Below are positions 18,860 through 27,196 of a stretch of DNA of 64,000 nt, in pieces. The position numbers were made by a program, and so were the translations under genes. The stretch's first letter is position 1; the number at the start of each line of letters is the position of its first letter. The stretch comes from an uncultured bacterium (GTDB taxonomy: Bacteria; Planctomycetota; Uabimicrobiia; Uabimicrobiales; JABWCH01), in assembly GCA_938003875.1 (NCBI GenBank), contig CALKWO010000215.1, positions 1-64,000 of the forward strand. Direction: 5' to 3'. The notes below the pieces were generated by a model. The model saw only the letters and a list, made by a program, of their open reading frames with translations, was not told the origin of the DNA and did no database searches.

Positions 18860-18931
18860 TAACCGCACAATGGAGCAGATGCTATTTTATAGCACTGCTC
18901 ATTTTGCACAGGATCACTTTGATTGTTACAA
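18860..18931. repeat. Family D hairpin repeat
   Basis: ACCGCACAATGGAGCAGATG, then a short hairpin loop and ATAGCACTGCTCATTTTGCA, then CAGGATCACTTTGA. It is nearly identical over about 70 bases to the copy at 57.01 kb. It sits just upstream of the chosen TTG start of the binding lipoprotein, and inside the reading frame if the 18963 ATG is used instead. The rest of the gap to the M14 gene (18932-19171) shows A+T-rich sequence with no supported gene. Confidence 0.75.
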
Positions 18932-19171
18932 AATATTAAAAAAAAAGAGAAAAGCAATTGCATATTCTTTTATACCTTACTTAAACGTGATTTTCATCCA
19001 AAAAGTTTGTTTTTGAAAGTTTTTTGAGTTTACAATAAAAGCAAGAAAAATTCCAGATGAAAAACCAGGAAAAAGCTTTTTCTTTTTTTAGGGAAATTGC
19101 TATACTATAACTACTATAGTTTTTCTTGAAGGATAGGAAATATAGTTTTAGTGCTAAATACACTTTAAGCT

Positions 19172-19240
19172 ATATTCCAATCTTAGCCCCAAAGGGGCGA
19201 AAGATAATAGCCAGGGGCAACATCCCTGGTAATTTGCAGA
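19172..19240. repeat. Family C double hairpin, upstream copy
   Basis: AATCTTAGCCCCAAAGGGGC (stem GCCCC/GGGGC) followed by GCCAGGGGC...CATCCCTGG (stem CCAGGG/CCCTGG). A second copy with the same order lies at 20.64 kb, so the pair brackets the M14 carboxypeptidase gene. This copy ends 41 bases before its start codon and so is probably in the 5' leader. Confidence 0.75.
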
Positions 19241-19281
19241 GTATAGGTGATTTTTAAAAGCTTTTTAAAAAGGAGGCTTCA

Positions 19282-20550
19282 ATGTCTCAAAGAATGGCGA
19301 AGTTTTTTATAATTCTGTTTTGTATTGGATTTTTCCTCTATGCCCAGCCAGCAGAGGAAAAATTTAGTATGGTAGATATCAAAGTAGCATATCAGGATTT
19401 AGAATCTTTCTATGAGCTAGGCTTGCCTATTGATGAATGCGATAGGGAATTTTTTGCTGATTTTTGTAGATTTTCGGTTGCCTTGAACCAGCATGATCTG
19501 GAAATGGTAAAAAAAAGCCGTTTTGCTTTTAGCGTTTCTATTGACAATCTGCAAGAATTCTATATTTCTCGAATGAATGACCAGGAAGTGGCTAAAGCGA
19601 AAGACCAGCTCAGCACAATGCAAACCGAAATGCAATTAGGAAGCATGAGAGGCTACTATACTTTAGATGAGACAAATGCTGTTATGGATAAACTCTATCA
19701 AAAGTATGGCAGCAAAAAACTGATCACAGCCAAACAAAGCATTGGAAAAAGCTTTGGAGGCAGAGACATCTACATGGTCAAAATTTCAGACAATGCAACT
19801 TCCGATGAATCCGCTCAAGAGCCCCAGGTACTTTATACAGCCTTGACTCATGCCCGCGAGCCAGGGGGGCTGATGACGATTGTTTATTTTATGTACTATC
19901 TGCTAGAGAACTATGATAAAGACAGCAGAGTTCGCAGCATTGTAGACAACCGCGAGATCTATTTTATTCCTGTTGTCAATCCTGATGGATACCTCTATAA
20001 CCATAACAATGGTTCTGGCGGTGGTATGTGGAGAAAAAACAGAAATGGAAGCGGCGTAGACCTGAACAGAAATTTCGGGCCTCATGAACTCTGGAACTAT
20101 CCTAATAGTGGATCGAGCACTTCCCCTTCCAGTGATACCTATCGTGGAACGGCTGCTTTTTCTGAAAAAGAAACCCAGGTTGTAAGGGATTTTGTTTTAA
20201 GCAAAAAGATCAAAACTACCTTGAACTACCATACTTATAGCAATCTTTTGATCTATCCCTGGGGCTACAAGAATGAAACCGCTCATCCTATGTTTGTTAC
20301 CATGGCAAAGGCAATGACTAAAATCAATGGTTATCGCTATGGTACAGCACAAGGGCTTCTCTATGCTGTTCGTGGTGATTCTGATAGCTGGTTTTACAAA
20401 GAAGCTAAAGTTTTTGCCATGACCCCTGAAGTCGGCGGCAGCTCAGATGGATTCTGGCCTGCAAGCTCTCGTATTTTTCCTCTTGCTCAGGCAAATCTGG
20501 AATCCAACCTCCTGATGGCCGAGTATGCAGGAGAAGTCCCCGCTAAGTAA
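19282..20550 (+). CDS. Secreted M14 zinc carboxypeptidase
   Basis: 422 aa with an N-terminal signal (FFIILFCIGFFLYAQP). It starts at an ATG preceded by AAAAAGGAGG, the strongest ribosome site in the window. The zinc site is HxxE (H190, E193 in THAREPGG) plus H317 in LNYHTYS. Substrate-binding LNRNFG (R263) and NPDGYLYN at 233-240 are present, and the catalytic Glu is E383 in TPEVGG. This is the complete M14 set, so an active carboxypeptidase releasing C-terminal residues outside the cytoplasm is expected. Residues about 25-130 form a prodomain-like helical stretch before the catalytic domain. It is monocistronic in appearance, bracketed by two family C repeats. Confidence 0.93.
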   Translation: MSQRMAKFFIILFCIGFFLYAQPAEEKFSMVDIKVAYQDLESFYELGLPIDECDREFFADFCRFSVALNQHDLEMVKKSRFAFSVSIDNLQEFYISRMNDQEVAKAKDQLSTMQTEMQLGSMRGYYTLDETNAVMDKLYQKYGSKKLITAKQSIGKSFGGRDIYMVKISDNATSDESAQEPQVLYTALTHAREPGGLMTIVYFMYYLLENYDKDSRVRSIVDNREIYFIPVVNPDGYLYNHNNGSGGGMWRKNRNGSGVDLNRNFGPHELWNYPNSGSSTSPSSDTYRGTAAFSEKETQVVRDFVLSKKIKTTLNYHTYSNLLIYPWGYKNETAHPMFVTMAKAMTKINGYRYGTAQGLLYAVRGDSDSWFYKEAKVFAMTPEVGGSSDGFWPASSRIFPLAQANLESNLLMAEYAGEVPAK

Positions 20551-20570
20551 TAAAGAGCTAAAATGCCAAA

Positions 20571-20632
20571 GGATCTTAACAACCGCCAAATCGAACAGCC
20601 CCTGCCTTGCAGGGCTGCTCATTTGGCACAAG
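20571..20632. repeat. Family D-like hairpin after the M14 gene
   Basis: AACCGCCAAATCGAACAGCC, then CCTGCCTTGCAGGGCTG (stem CAGCCCTGC-like), then CTCATTTGGCACAAGC. Ends resemble family D copies (ACCGC...CTCATTTTGCACAGG), but the hairpin core is different. It lies 21 bases after the M14 stop and could also help end transcription. Confidence 0.45.
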
Positions 20633-20640
20633 CTGAAGTT

Positions 20641-20702
20641 ATATATCAATCTTAGCCCCAAAGGGTGAAATGTTAAAGCCAGGGGCAATGCACCTGGTAT
20701 TT
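20641..20702. repeat. Family C double hairpin, downstream copy
   Basis: Same order as the 19.17 kb copy: ATCAATCTTAGCCCCAAAGG, then GCCAGGGGCAATGCACCTGG. The first stem is shorter here (CCC/GGG). It ends six bases before the hslV start, so it lies in the hslV leader. Confidence 0.7.
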
Positions 20703-20707
20703 CAGGA

Positions 20708-21259
20708 ATGAAAAATATGTTGAATTTAGAAGGGACAACCGTCCTTTGCATTCGTCGTGGAGACTCTGTAGCTATTGGTTCTGACGGACAGATTACTTTA
20801 GGACAAGGCGTTATATTCAAACACAATGCCAAAAAAATCCGTAAATTTGAAGATCATAAAATACTTGTGGGATTCGCTGGAGCTACTGCCGATGCACTTA
20901 CTCTTTTAGAACAATTCGAAGGAATTTTAAAAAGCTATCATAGCAATCTTCGAAAAGCAGCCGTTGAGCTTGCAAAAAAATGGCGTACAGACAAAATGCT
21001 AAGGCATCTGGATGCTATGTTGGGCATAGCGGATAAAGAATGCTCTCTGATTGTTTCAGGCAATGGAGATGTAATAGAACCATCGCATGGGATCATTGCC
21101 ATTGGATCAGGGGGAATGTATGCCCAGGCTGCTGCCCAGGCATTATTAAAACACACGTCATTGAATGCTGTGGAAATTGTGAAAGAATCTTTACTGATTG
21201 CTTCTTCCATTTGCATTTATACTAACGACCAAATCAATATTGAGGAGCTGAAAATTTGA
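20708..21259 (+). CDS. hslV: ATP-dependent protease peptidase subunit HslV
   Basis: Peptidase of the HslVU (ClpQY) protease, the bacterial relative of the proteasome beta subunit, acting in the cytoplasm on unfolded proteins. The 183-aa product carries a nine-residue leader (MKNMLNLEG) before the catalytic threonine T10 (GTTVLCIRRG), which must be cleaved to free the N-terminal Thr nucleophile. SDGQITLGQ, NAKKIRK and GFAGATADA are standard HslV segments. ATG at 20717 (residue 4) is an alternative start. The stop overlaps the hslU start by three bases. Confidence 0.96.
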   Translation: MKNMLNLEGTTVLCIRRGDSVAIGSDGQITLGQGVIFKHNAKKIRKFEDHKILVGFAGATADALTLLEQFEGILKSYHSNLRKAAVELAKKWRTDKMLRHLDAMLGIADKECSLIVSGNGDVIEPSHGIIAIGSGGMYAQAAAQALLKHTSLNAVEIVKESLLIASSICIYTNDQINIEELKI

Positions 21260-22641
21260 AGGAATTGACACCTAAAGCTATTGTACAGGAACTAGATAAA
21301 TATGTTGTTGGACAGGAAGAGGCCAAAAGATGCGTAGGAATAGCTCTGCGAAATCGTTGGCGAAGGCAGCAACTTCCTGCAGAATTGCGGGATGAAGTTG
21401 CTCCTAAAAATATTATCATGATTGGGCCAACAGGCGTTGGAAAGACAGAAATCGCAAGAAGGCTGGCTAATCTTGCCAAAGCCCCTTTTCTTAAGATAGA
21501 GGCATCCCGATATACAGAGATCGGCTACCATGGCAGAGATGTGGAATCCATGATCAGGGATCTTGTAGAAATTTCTGTAAGAATGGTTCGCCAGGAGCAA
21601 ACGCAGATAGTATCGGACAAAGCCAAAAAAGTCGTGGAGGAAAAGCTTTTAGATTTATTGATAGCTTCATCCAATTTACATTCTTCTGAAGAATCCAATA
21701 AAATTGTCTTGAGCCAGGGTCATGAAGAACCTAAAATCGACGATAAAGAGCAAGAAATCCAAAGGGAAAATCGAGAAAGAATGCGCAAAGAGTTGCAAGA
21801 AGGTAAGCTGGAAAACTGCATGGTAGAAGTCGGCATCGAAGAACGCAATGCGCCTATGGTAGAAATTTTTTCCAATGCAAGCGTAGAACAAATCGGCATG
21901 GACATCCAGAGCATGTTTGAAAAAGTCATTCCTAGCCGCCATTATTCCAAAAAAGTTTCTATTGTAGAAGCAAGGAATATCTTGTTACAACAAGAATCAG
22001 ACAATCTTATTGATAAAGAAACCATGATTAAAGAAGCACTCCATCGTGCTGAGAATATGGGCATTATTTTTATCGATGAAATTGATAAAATTGTGGGTAC
22101 AGAAGAGAAGCATGGCCCTGATGTTAGCAGGGAAGGTGTTCAGAGAGACCTTCTGCCTATAGTAGAAGGGGCTACTGTCATGACACGATATGGGATGGCC
22201 AAAACAGACCATATTTTATTTATTTCAGCAGGAGCATTTAGCCATTCTAAGCCTTCTGATCTAATTCCAGAATTACAAGGCAGGTTTCCTATCCGCGTTG
22301 AGTTGAAACCCCTGACAAGCAAAGAATTCATGAGAATTTTGCAGGAGCCTAAAAATGCTTTATTGAAACAATATCAGGCTCTTCTTCAAACCGAAAATAT
22401 TTCTCTTTCCTTTGATCTGGAAGCGATTCAGGAAATAGCAAAAATTTGTGAAGATGTAAACCAAAGAATGCAAAATATCGGAGCAAGAAGGCTTCATACT
22501 ATAATAGAAAAGCTTCTCGAAGAAATCCTGTTCGATGCTCCTGATATTGCGCCAAAGCAAATCACAGTAACGTCAAAAATGGTAAAAGAAAAGCTTGCAG
22601 ATATAATCAAAGATGAAGATTTGTCCAGGTATATTTTATAA
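21256..22641 (+). CDS. hslU: ATP-dependent protease ATPase subunit HslU
   Basis: AAA+ unfoldase that feeds HslV. The gene starts with TTG at 21256, overlapping the hslV stop and preceded by GAGGAG, so translation is coupled. 461 aa: LTPKAIVQELDKYVVGQEEA at the N-terminus, Walker A GPTGVGKT at 57-64, the intermediate domain about 110-240, Walker B IIFIDEID at 270-277, and GARRLHTIIEKLLEEI in the C-domain, with the end DLSRYIL fitting the HslV-docking tail. The pore loop, GYVG in the E. coli protein, reads GYHG at 90-93; a Tyr is kept but Val is replaced by His. Confidence 0.97.
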   Translation: MKELTPKAIVQELDKYVVGQEEAKRCVGIALRNRWRRQQLPAELRDEVAPKNIIMIGPTGVGKTEIARRLANLAKAPFLKIEASRYTEIGYHGRDVESMIRDLVEISVRMVRQEQTQIVSDKAKKVVEEKLLDLLIASSNLHSSEESNKIVLSQGHEEPKIDDKEQEIQRENRERMRKELQEGKLENCMVEVGIEERNAPMVEIFSNASVEQIGMDIQSMFEKVIPSRHYSKKVSIVEARNILLQQESDNLIDKETMIKEALHRAENMGIIFIDEIDKIVGTEEKHGPDVSREGVQRDLLPIVEGATVMTRYGMAKTDHILFISAGAFSHSKPSDLIPELQGRFPIRVELKPLTSKEFMRILQEPKNALLKQYQALLQTENISLSFDLEAIQEIAKICEDVNQRMQNIGARRLHTIIEKLLEEILFDAPDIAPKQITVTSKMVKEKLADIIKDEDLSRYIL

Positions 22642-22715
22642 AAATGCAATTCTGGCAGGTTTTTGCAAAAAATTTCGACCTGTGCAATCGGAGTTGCGAT
22701 TCTTCAACCTAAACC

Positions 22716-22962
22716 TCATACGTGTTAAGCAATAATTGTTTACATTGCAATGATTTGTAGCCGCAGGGTTGCGCCGAAAATGACGATGTATTCGGAAAAG
22801 ACGACCTTCAGCGCAATCCCTGCGTCTTTTGCAATCGAGACTAACTGAATCGAATCTTTTTAAGGCAGTTAAAGGGCAATTATCAAAGACGCAGGGATTG
22901 CGCTGGCGTTGGGCTTTTTAGCAGACATGACTTTTTCGGCGCAACCCTGCGGCTACAATCTG
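22716..22962. repeat. Family A nested-hairpin repeat, complete copy
   Basis: Same architecture as the 8.16 kb copy: flank CATACGTGTTAAGC, GTAGCCGCAGGGTTGCGCCG, AGCGCAATCCCTGCGTC, a spacer with CTAACTGAATCGAATC and CAGTTAAAGGG, then the mirrored right half ending GCGCAACCCTGCGGCTAC. It occupies most of the 448-base gap between hslU and the glycosyltransferase gene. The remainder (22642-22715, 22963-23089) shows only a weak CAGGT/ACCTG inverted repeat just after hslU. Confidence 0.85.
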
Positions 22963-23089
22963 TTGCAAGACAAAATTTTAAAACTTAACACTCATGAACG
23001 CCACGCTCTCGTCAGCCATCCTTCGAGAGGCCACATCGCAGCAAAGCTACAAAAATTTGTAGCGAATGATATGAAGGGCTATAAAAAAA

Positions 23090-24160
23090 ATGAAAATATC
23101 GATTATTGTTCCTGCTTATAATGTAGAGAGATATATTTTACAATGTCTTGATTCTTTAAGAAAACAGACACTGGATGACATTGAAGTGATCGTAGTCGAT
23201 GATGGCAGCACGGATCTTACAGCTTCTTTAGCCAGGAATTATATCCAAGATTTGCCGTATTTTCATTTTTTCACAAAGAATCGTACAAATGTAGGGGATA
23301 CAAGGAATTATGCTCTTCTGAAAGCAAGAGGGAAATATATCACTTTTGTGGATGGTGACGACGTATTGGTACCCAAAGCCTGCGAAATTCTTTATCGTAA
23401 GGCAGAGCAGACCCAAAGTGAAATTGTAGTGGGAAAAGTGATGAGAAGGAGAGAGGATAATAGCCTCTTTTTTGTAAGCTTTTTAGAACATTGGTTTCAC
23501 TATGATAAAAACTATAACTTCCGAGAAAACGATAGTTTCTTGTTCAATTATCCTATCCTAAATGGCAAATTGTTCTTACGAGAATTTTTATCGCGATACG
23601 ACATTATGAGTCCCAGTCTCATAGCAGGTCAAGATAGGGTATTTTCCTTCTATGCGAATTATTATAGCAAGAAGATCGTGGTGATTCCTAAAGTAGTATA
23701 TTGGTGGACAATACGACAAGACGAGAACAATAGATCTCTGAGTCAAATTTTTAGCGCAGAAATTGTCCAAAGCCGCATTGCAGCTACGCAAATCATCCAT
23801 GAATTTTGTGAAAGACAGAATCTTTGTGGTTTAGCCAGAGAAAATTTACGACATCTCGATACATTGAATTCTTTGATCCTAAAAATCAGAAATTTCAAGG
23901 AACAACAGGAGACATTCGAATATTTTCAGAATTTTATAAAAAAAATTAAAAAGAAAGAATTAACTCAAGATATGAAAGAGATTCTTTCGATTTCTTATGA
24001 AGATTTCATTCGATTGGATTATGCTCAATATCTGTTTATAAACCATCGCCTCGAACTGGAAAAGATTTACAATCGCAAAGCCTGGAAATGGATACAAAAA
24101 TACGGAGATTGGCTGAATGAAACAAAGATAGGAAATTGGGTTCGCAACTTATTTTGGTAG
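23090..24160 (+). CDS. Family 2 glycosyltransferase
   Basis: 356-aa GT-A fold enzyme. MKISIIVPAYNVERYILQCL and VIVVDDGSTD open the nucleotide-sugar domain, and VDGDD at 87-91 is the DxD-type metal site. The C-terminal third is helical and basic, ending in WKWIQKYGDWLNE...WVRNLFW, possibly membrane-associated. The family transfers a sugar from a nucleotide donor to glycan or lipid acceptors; the acceptor is unknown. No other glycan gene is near. It heads a plus-strand series (MoxR 56 bases on, then EamA, rnc and zinc-ribbon genes). No convincing Shine-Dalgarno was found. Confidence 0.88.
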   Translation: MKISIIVPAYNVERYILQCLDSLRKQTLDDIEVIVVDDGSTDLTASLARNYIQDLPYFHFFTKNRTNVGDTRNYALLKARGKYITFVDGDDVLVPKACEILYRKAEQTQSEIVVGKVMRRREDNSLFFVSFLEHWFHYDKNYNFRENDSFLFNYPILNGKLFLREFLSRYDIMSPSLIAGQDRVFSFYANYYSKKIVVIPKVVYWWTIRQDENNRSLSQIFSAEIVQSRIAATQIIHEFCERQNLCGLARENLRHLDTLNSLILKIRNFKEQQETFEYFQNFIKKIKKKELTQDMKEILSISYEDFIRLDYAQYLFINHRLELEKIYNRKAWKWIQKYGDWLNETKIGNWVRNLFW

Positions 24161-24216
24161 CTATATCTTTCTAATTTTTGGAAATTTTTGCTTGTTTTGG
24201 AGGAAAGGAAAGAACG

Positions 24217-25329
24217 ATGTCCGCACAGGAAATCAAGCTGGTTGAAATGGACTATGGTATATCCCAGACAATAGCTCATCCTCAAAAAGAAAAGGTGGAA
24301 AAAATAGCCCAGACATACCAAAGTATACTTGCTTGCTTAAAAAAGAGGATTGTTGGCATGGAAGACGTGGTCGAGCAAATCATGATATGTCTTCTAAGCT
24401 CTAGCCATGCGTTGCTGGTCGGAGTTCCAGGATTGGCGAAAACTCTTCTCATTCGATCCATTGCCGATTTGCTCGATATGCAGTTTTCCCGCATCCAGTT
24501 TACTCCAGATCTGATGCCATCGGATATAACTGGAACAGAGATATTGATGCAAGAAGAAAACTCGCAAAGTCGGAGTTTTACATTTTTACCTGGGCCTATT
24601 TTTGCCAATCTGCTTCTGGCGGATGAAATCAATCGAACTCCGCCTAAAACGCAATCTGCTCTTCTGGAAGCCATGGAAGAACACACTGTAAGCTCATTGG
24701 GGCAGAGATTTTCTCTATCTCAGCCATTTCTGGTGTTTGCTACGCAAAATCCGATTGAGCAGGAAGGAACCTATCCTTTGCCTGCAGCTCAATTGGATCG
24801 CTTTATGTTCAATATTTTGCTGGATTATCCTGATAAAGATCAGGAAAAGAACATCATGAGGCTTACTGTATCCACTGATCCAGAGCCATTGCAGCCAATC
24901 TTGAAAAAGGAAGAAATTCTGGGATTGATGCAATTGGTGCGCCAGATGGAAATGCCCAGGGCAATGCTGGCATATTGTATTGAAATCTGTCGTCTTTCTC
25001 GCCCAGGAGAAAGTAAAAGTCCTTCTTTTATCAAAGATTCTCTAGCATGGGGAGCAAGTCCAAGGGCAGCGCAGTGCATGATACTGGGAAGCAAAGCACG
25101 TGCCTTACTTCATGGAAGATATCATGTTACACCAGAAGATATAAGGGCAATCGCTTATCCGACTATGAGGCATAGAATCATTCTGAACTATCGTTCCCAG
25201 GCAGAAGGGATAACCCCAGATGAAATCATCTATCGTTTGCTAACAAACATCTCTTCTCCTGATGGATATACTAAAATTACTAAAAAACAAAAATATTCTC
25301 AAAGGCTCTACCTTTTCTCCAATCGCTAG
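24217..25329 (+). CDS. MoxR-family AAA+ ATPase
   Basis: Start 24217 is chosen because GGAGGAAAGGAA precedes it; an upstream in-frame ATG (24178) has no such site. 370 aa: Walker A GVPGLAKT at 69-76, Walker B LLLADEINR at 132-140, FATQNPIEQEGTYPLPAAQL as sensor 1 and following helix, and the RIILNYRSQAEG lid. MoxR proteins are chaperone-like ATPases usually paired with DUF58 and VWA proteins; none of these partners follows here, which is unusual. The last 20 residues (after SSPDGYTK) are basic and not typical of the family. EamA starts 13 bases after the stop. Confidence 0.92.
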   Translation: MSAQEIKLVEMDYGISQTIAHPQKEKVEKIAQTYQSILACLKKRIVGMEDVVEQIMICLLSSSHALLVGVPGLAKTLLIRSIADLLDMQFSRIQFTPDLMPSDITGTEILMQEENSQSRSFTFLPGPIFANLLLADEINRTPPKTQSALLEAMEEHTVSSLGQRFSLSQPFLVFATQNPIEQEGTYPLPAAQLDRFMFNILLDYPDKDQEKNIMRLTVSTDPEPLQPILKKEEILGLMQLVRQMEMPRAMLAYCIEICRLSRPGESKSPSFIKDSLAWGASPRAAQCMILGSKARALLHGRYHVTPEDIRAIAYPTMRHRIILNYRSQAEGITPDEIIYRLLTNISSPDGYTKITKKQKYSQRLYLFSNR

Positions 25330-25342
25330 AAAAACAAAACTT

Positions 25343-26218
25343 ATGAAGTACAAAATTTTTTTCATATTGCTCTTCTCTCTCTTTGCTCTTTCCCAATCAG
25401 GAAATATTATCCGTTTTTGCGATGCTCCAGCGTTAAGCATTGCCTTTTATCGCCTGTTCCTTGCTTTTCTTCTGATGCTTCCTTTTTCCTTTAGAAGAAT
25501 TATTTCATTATGGCAGAATATCCATAAAAAAAATGCCTGGCGCATCTTTTTTATGGGCTTTATTTTTGCTTTACATCTTATCACATGGATCAAAGGTGTG
25601 CAGCAAACCAAAGTGGCGAATGCTGCGATGTGTTTTTGTATTAATCCTGTATTCATTTCTCTCGGTGCCTATTTTTTCTTGAAAGAAAGCATTCATAGAA
25701 ATGTAGTCATCGCTCTTTTTTGGGGAATGGCAGGTATATTTCTTATAGGCTATGAAGATTTTAATACATCTCTTGATCTATTATGGGGAGATTTACTCGC
25801 GCTCCTCTGTGGCTTGCTTTTTGTTGGCTATTTTTTGCTAGGAAAAAAACTCCGAGATACAACAGACAGTCTTGCTCTCATGAGTATGGTATATTTTTTT
25901 TCTGCTATGACATGCCTTGTTTTTGCTTTTTTTGAAAAAACGCCTCTTCTGGCTTTTTCTACTAAAACATGGATCGGCTTTTTTGGCATGGCTATTGTGC
26001 CTACAATTCTTGGGCATTTTCTTTTTATGTATGTAACGAAATTTTTTAAAGCAGGTGCTACTTCGGCATCCACTCTTTTAGAACCTATATTCGCGGGGAT
26101 TGTTGCCTATATTGCTTTTGATGAAAAAATTACATTTTTAGGAATAATAGGCTATTTTTTGATTTTTATTTGTATGATTTTTCTATTTTTTTCTCATCCT
26201 CAGGATGGAAAAAAGTAA
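25343..26218 (+). CDS. EamA/DMT-family membrane transporter
   Basis: 291 aa with about ten membrane helices in two five-helix EamA halves. The first begins KIFFILLFSLFALSQSGNII, and the second begins near GDLLALLCGLLFVGYFLLGK. F-Y-R-L in the first half and LLEPIFAGIVAYIAFDEKI in the second are usual for drug/metabolite exporters. The ATG at 25343 is preferred over one at 25262, which lies inside moxR. Substrate unknown. The gene is 13 bases after moxR and close to rnc, so it is probably read on the same transcript. Confidence 0.85.
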   Translation: MKYKIFFILLFSLFALSQSGNIIRFCDAPALSIAFYRLFLAFLLMLPFSFRRIISLWQNIHKKNAWRIFFMGFIFALHLITWIKGVQQTKVANAAMCFCINPVFISLGAYFFLKESIHRNVVIALFWGMAGIFLIGYEDFNTSLDLLWGDLLALLCGLLFVGYFLLGKKLRDTTDSLALMSMVYFFSAMTCLVFAFFEKTPLLAFSTKTWIGFFGMAIVPTILGHFLFMYVTKFFKAGATSASTLLEPIFAGIVAYIAFDEKITFLGIIGYFLIFICMIFLFFSHPQDGKK

Positions 26219-26241
26219 AAAATTTTTTATCAAAGTCAGAT

Positions 26242-27171
26242 ATGCTTCATCTAAAATTGACTCAATGGATTCAGAAAATCTGGGGAATTAGCCCTATAAA
26301 GCTTGATTTCTATAGAAAGGCAGTGACTTTGCCTGAGTATGAAAGCTTAGAGTTTTTAGGGGATTCTTTATTGGATTTTATAGTCGCTGACTATCTTGTA
26401 AATAGATTTCCAGGAAAGCCTCCAGGATGGTTGACAAAAAAAAGGATGACTCTTGTGAATGAAAATGCGCTGGCAATGCTTGGAGCCAAAATTGGCCTTG
26501 ATAATATAGCTATCTTTCCCCCTACAAGTTCCAGAGAGCAAATCACTACAAGGGTTTTAGGCGATATGGTAGAAGCCTTAATTGCAGCCATCTATATGGA
26601 TCAAGGGATAGAAGTAGCCAGAAACGCCATCCAGAAGTTGATGGAATTGGATAAAATTACAGAAGAATTGACTATGGCTTTTCTGGACCCTATAAGCATA
26701 GTGCAAGAATATCTTGCTCATAAAGGTCTGCCACCTCCTGTTTATAAAATTATAAAAGTGTCAGGCACAGAGCATGAACCGATTTTTGAAATGGAAGCTG
26801 TTTGCAATATAGACGGACATTCTGTCACATCAAGAGGCAAAGGGAAATCCAAAAAAGAAGCTTCTAAAGAAGCTGCGCAGGAATTTTTAAAAAAAATAAA
26901 AAATTTCAAAATGCAGACTCCTGAAAAAAGCTTACTCTCCTTTAGTGATAAGAAAAATATCCTGGAAGAGCTTCATATTTTTTTATCCAAAAAAGGGATA
27001 AACTTGCCTGTTTATAAGGAAATAGAAAGTGGCTCTTCTAATAATTTTATCATACAGGCAACGTGTGAATACAAAGGAAATCTCTTTATAGAAAAAGGAC
27101 AGAGTTCTTCTAAAAAAAAAGCAAAGCAAGAAGCTGCCCAAAAAATTTTCCAAAAGATCCCAAAAAATTAG
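26242..27171 (+). CDS. rnc: Ribonuclease III with two dsRNA-binding domains
   Basis: Double-strand-specific endonuclease for rRNA and mRNA processing. From the ATG at 26242 the protein has 309 aa, against about 225-250 for a usual bacterial RNase III. The catalytic domain shows the signature SLEFLGDSLLDF at 35-46 (E37, D41) and D108/E111 in GDMVEALIAAIYMDQG. A first dsRBD spans 149-218 (VQEYLAHKGLPPPVYK ... GKSKKEASKEAAQEFL). A second spans about 238-305 (LEELHIFLSKKGINLPVYKE ... SSSKKKAKQEAAQKIF). Both keep the KKxAxxxAA helix that grips RNA. An earlier in-frame ATG (26170) overlaps the EamA gene and adds an unrelated leader. Confidence 0.93.
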   Translation: MLHLKLTQWIQKIWGISPIKLDFYRKAVTLPEYESLEFLGDSLLDFIVADYLVNRFPGKPPGWLTKKRMTLVNENALAMLGAKIGLDNIAIFPPTSSREQITTRVLGDMVEALIAAIYMDQGIEVARNAIQKLMELDKITEELTMAFLDPISIVQEYLAHKGLPPPVYKIIKVSGTEHEPIFEMEAVCNIDGHSVTSRGKGKSKKEASKEAAQEFLKKIKNFKMQTPEKSLLSFSDKKNILEELHIFLSKKGINLPVYKEIESGSSNNFIIQATCEYKGNLFIEKGQSSSKKKAKQEAAQKIFQKIPKN

Positions 27172-27196
27172 CACCATGTTCTGGCGGAGATAGGAA

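Noticed and set aside
18981..19163. 60-codon minus-strand frame between the binding lipoprotein and M14 genes
   Set aside because: Low-complexity, Lys/Phe/Tyr-rich; no ribosome site or family.
22909..23121. 70-codon frame before the glycosyltransferase gene
   Set aside because: Begins inside a family A repeat and overlaps the glycosyltransferase start.
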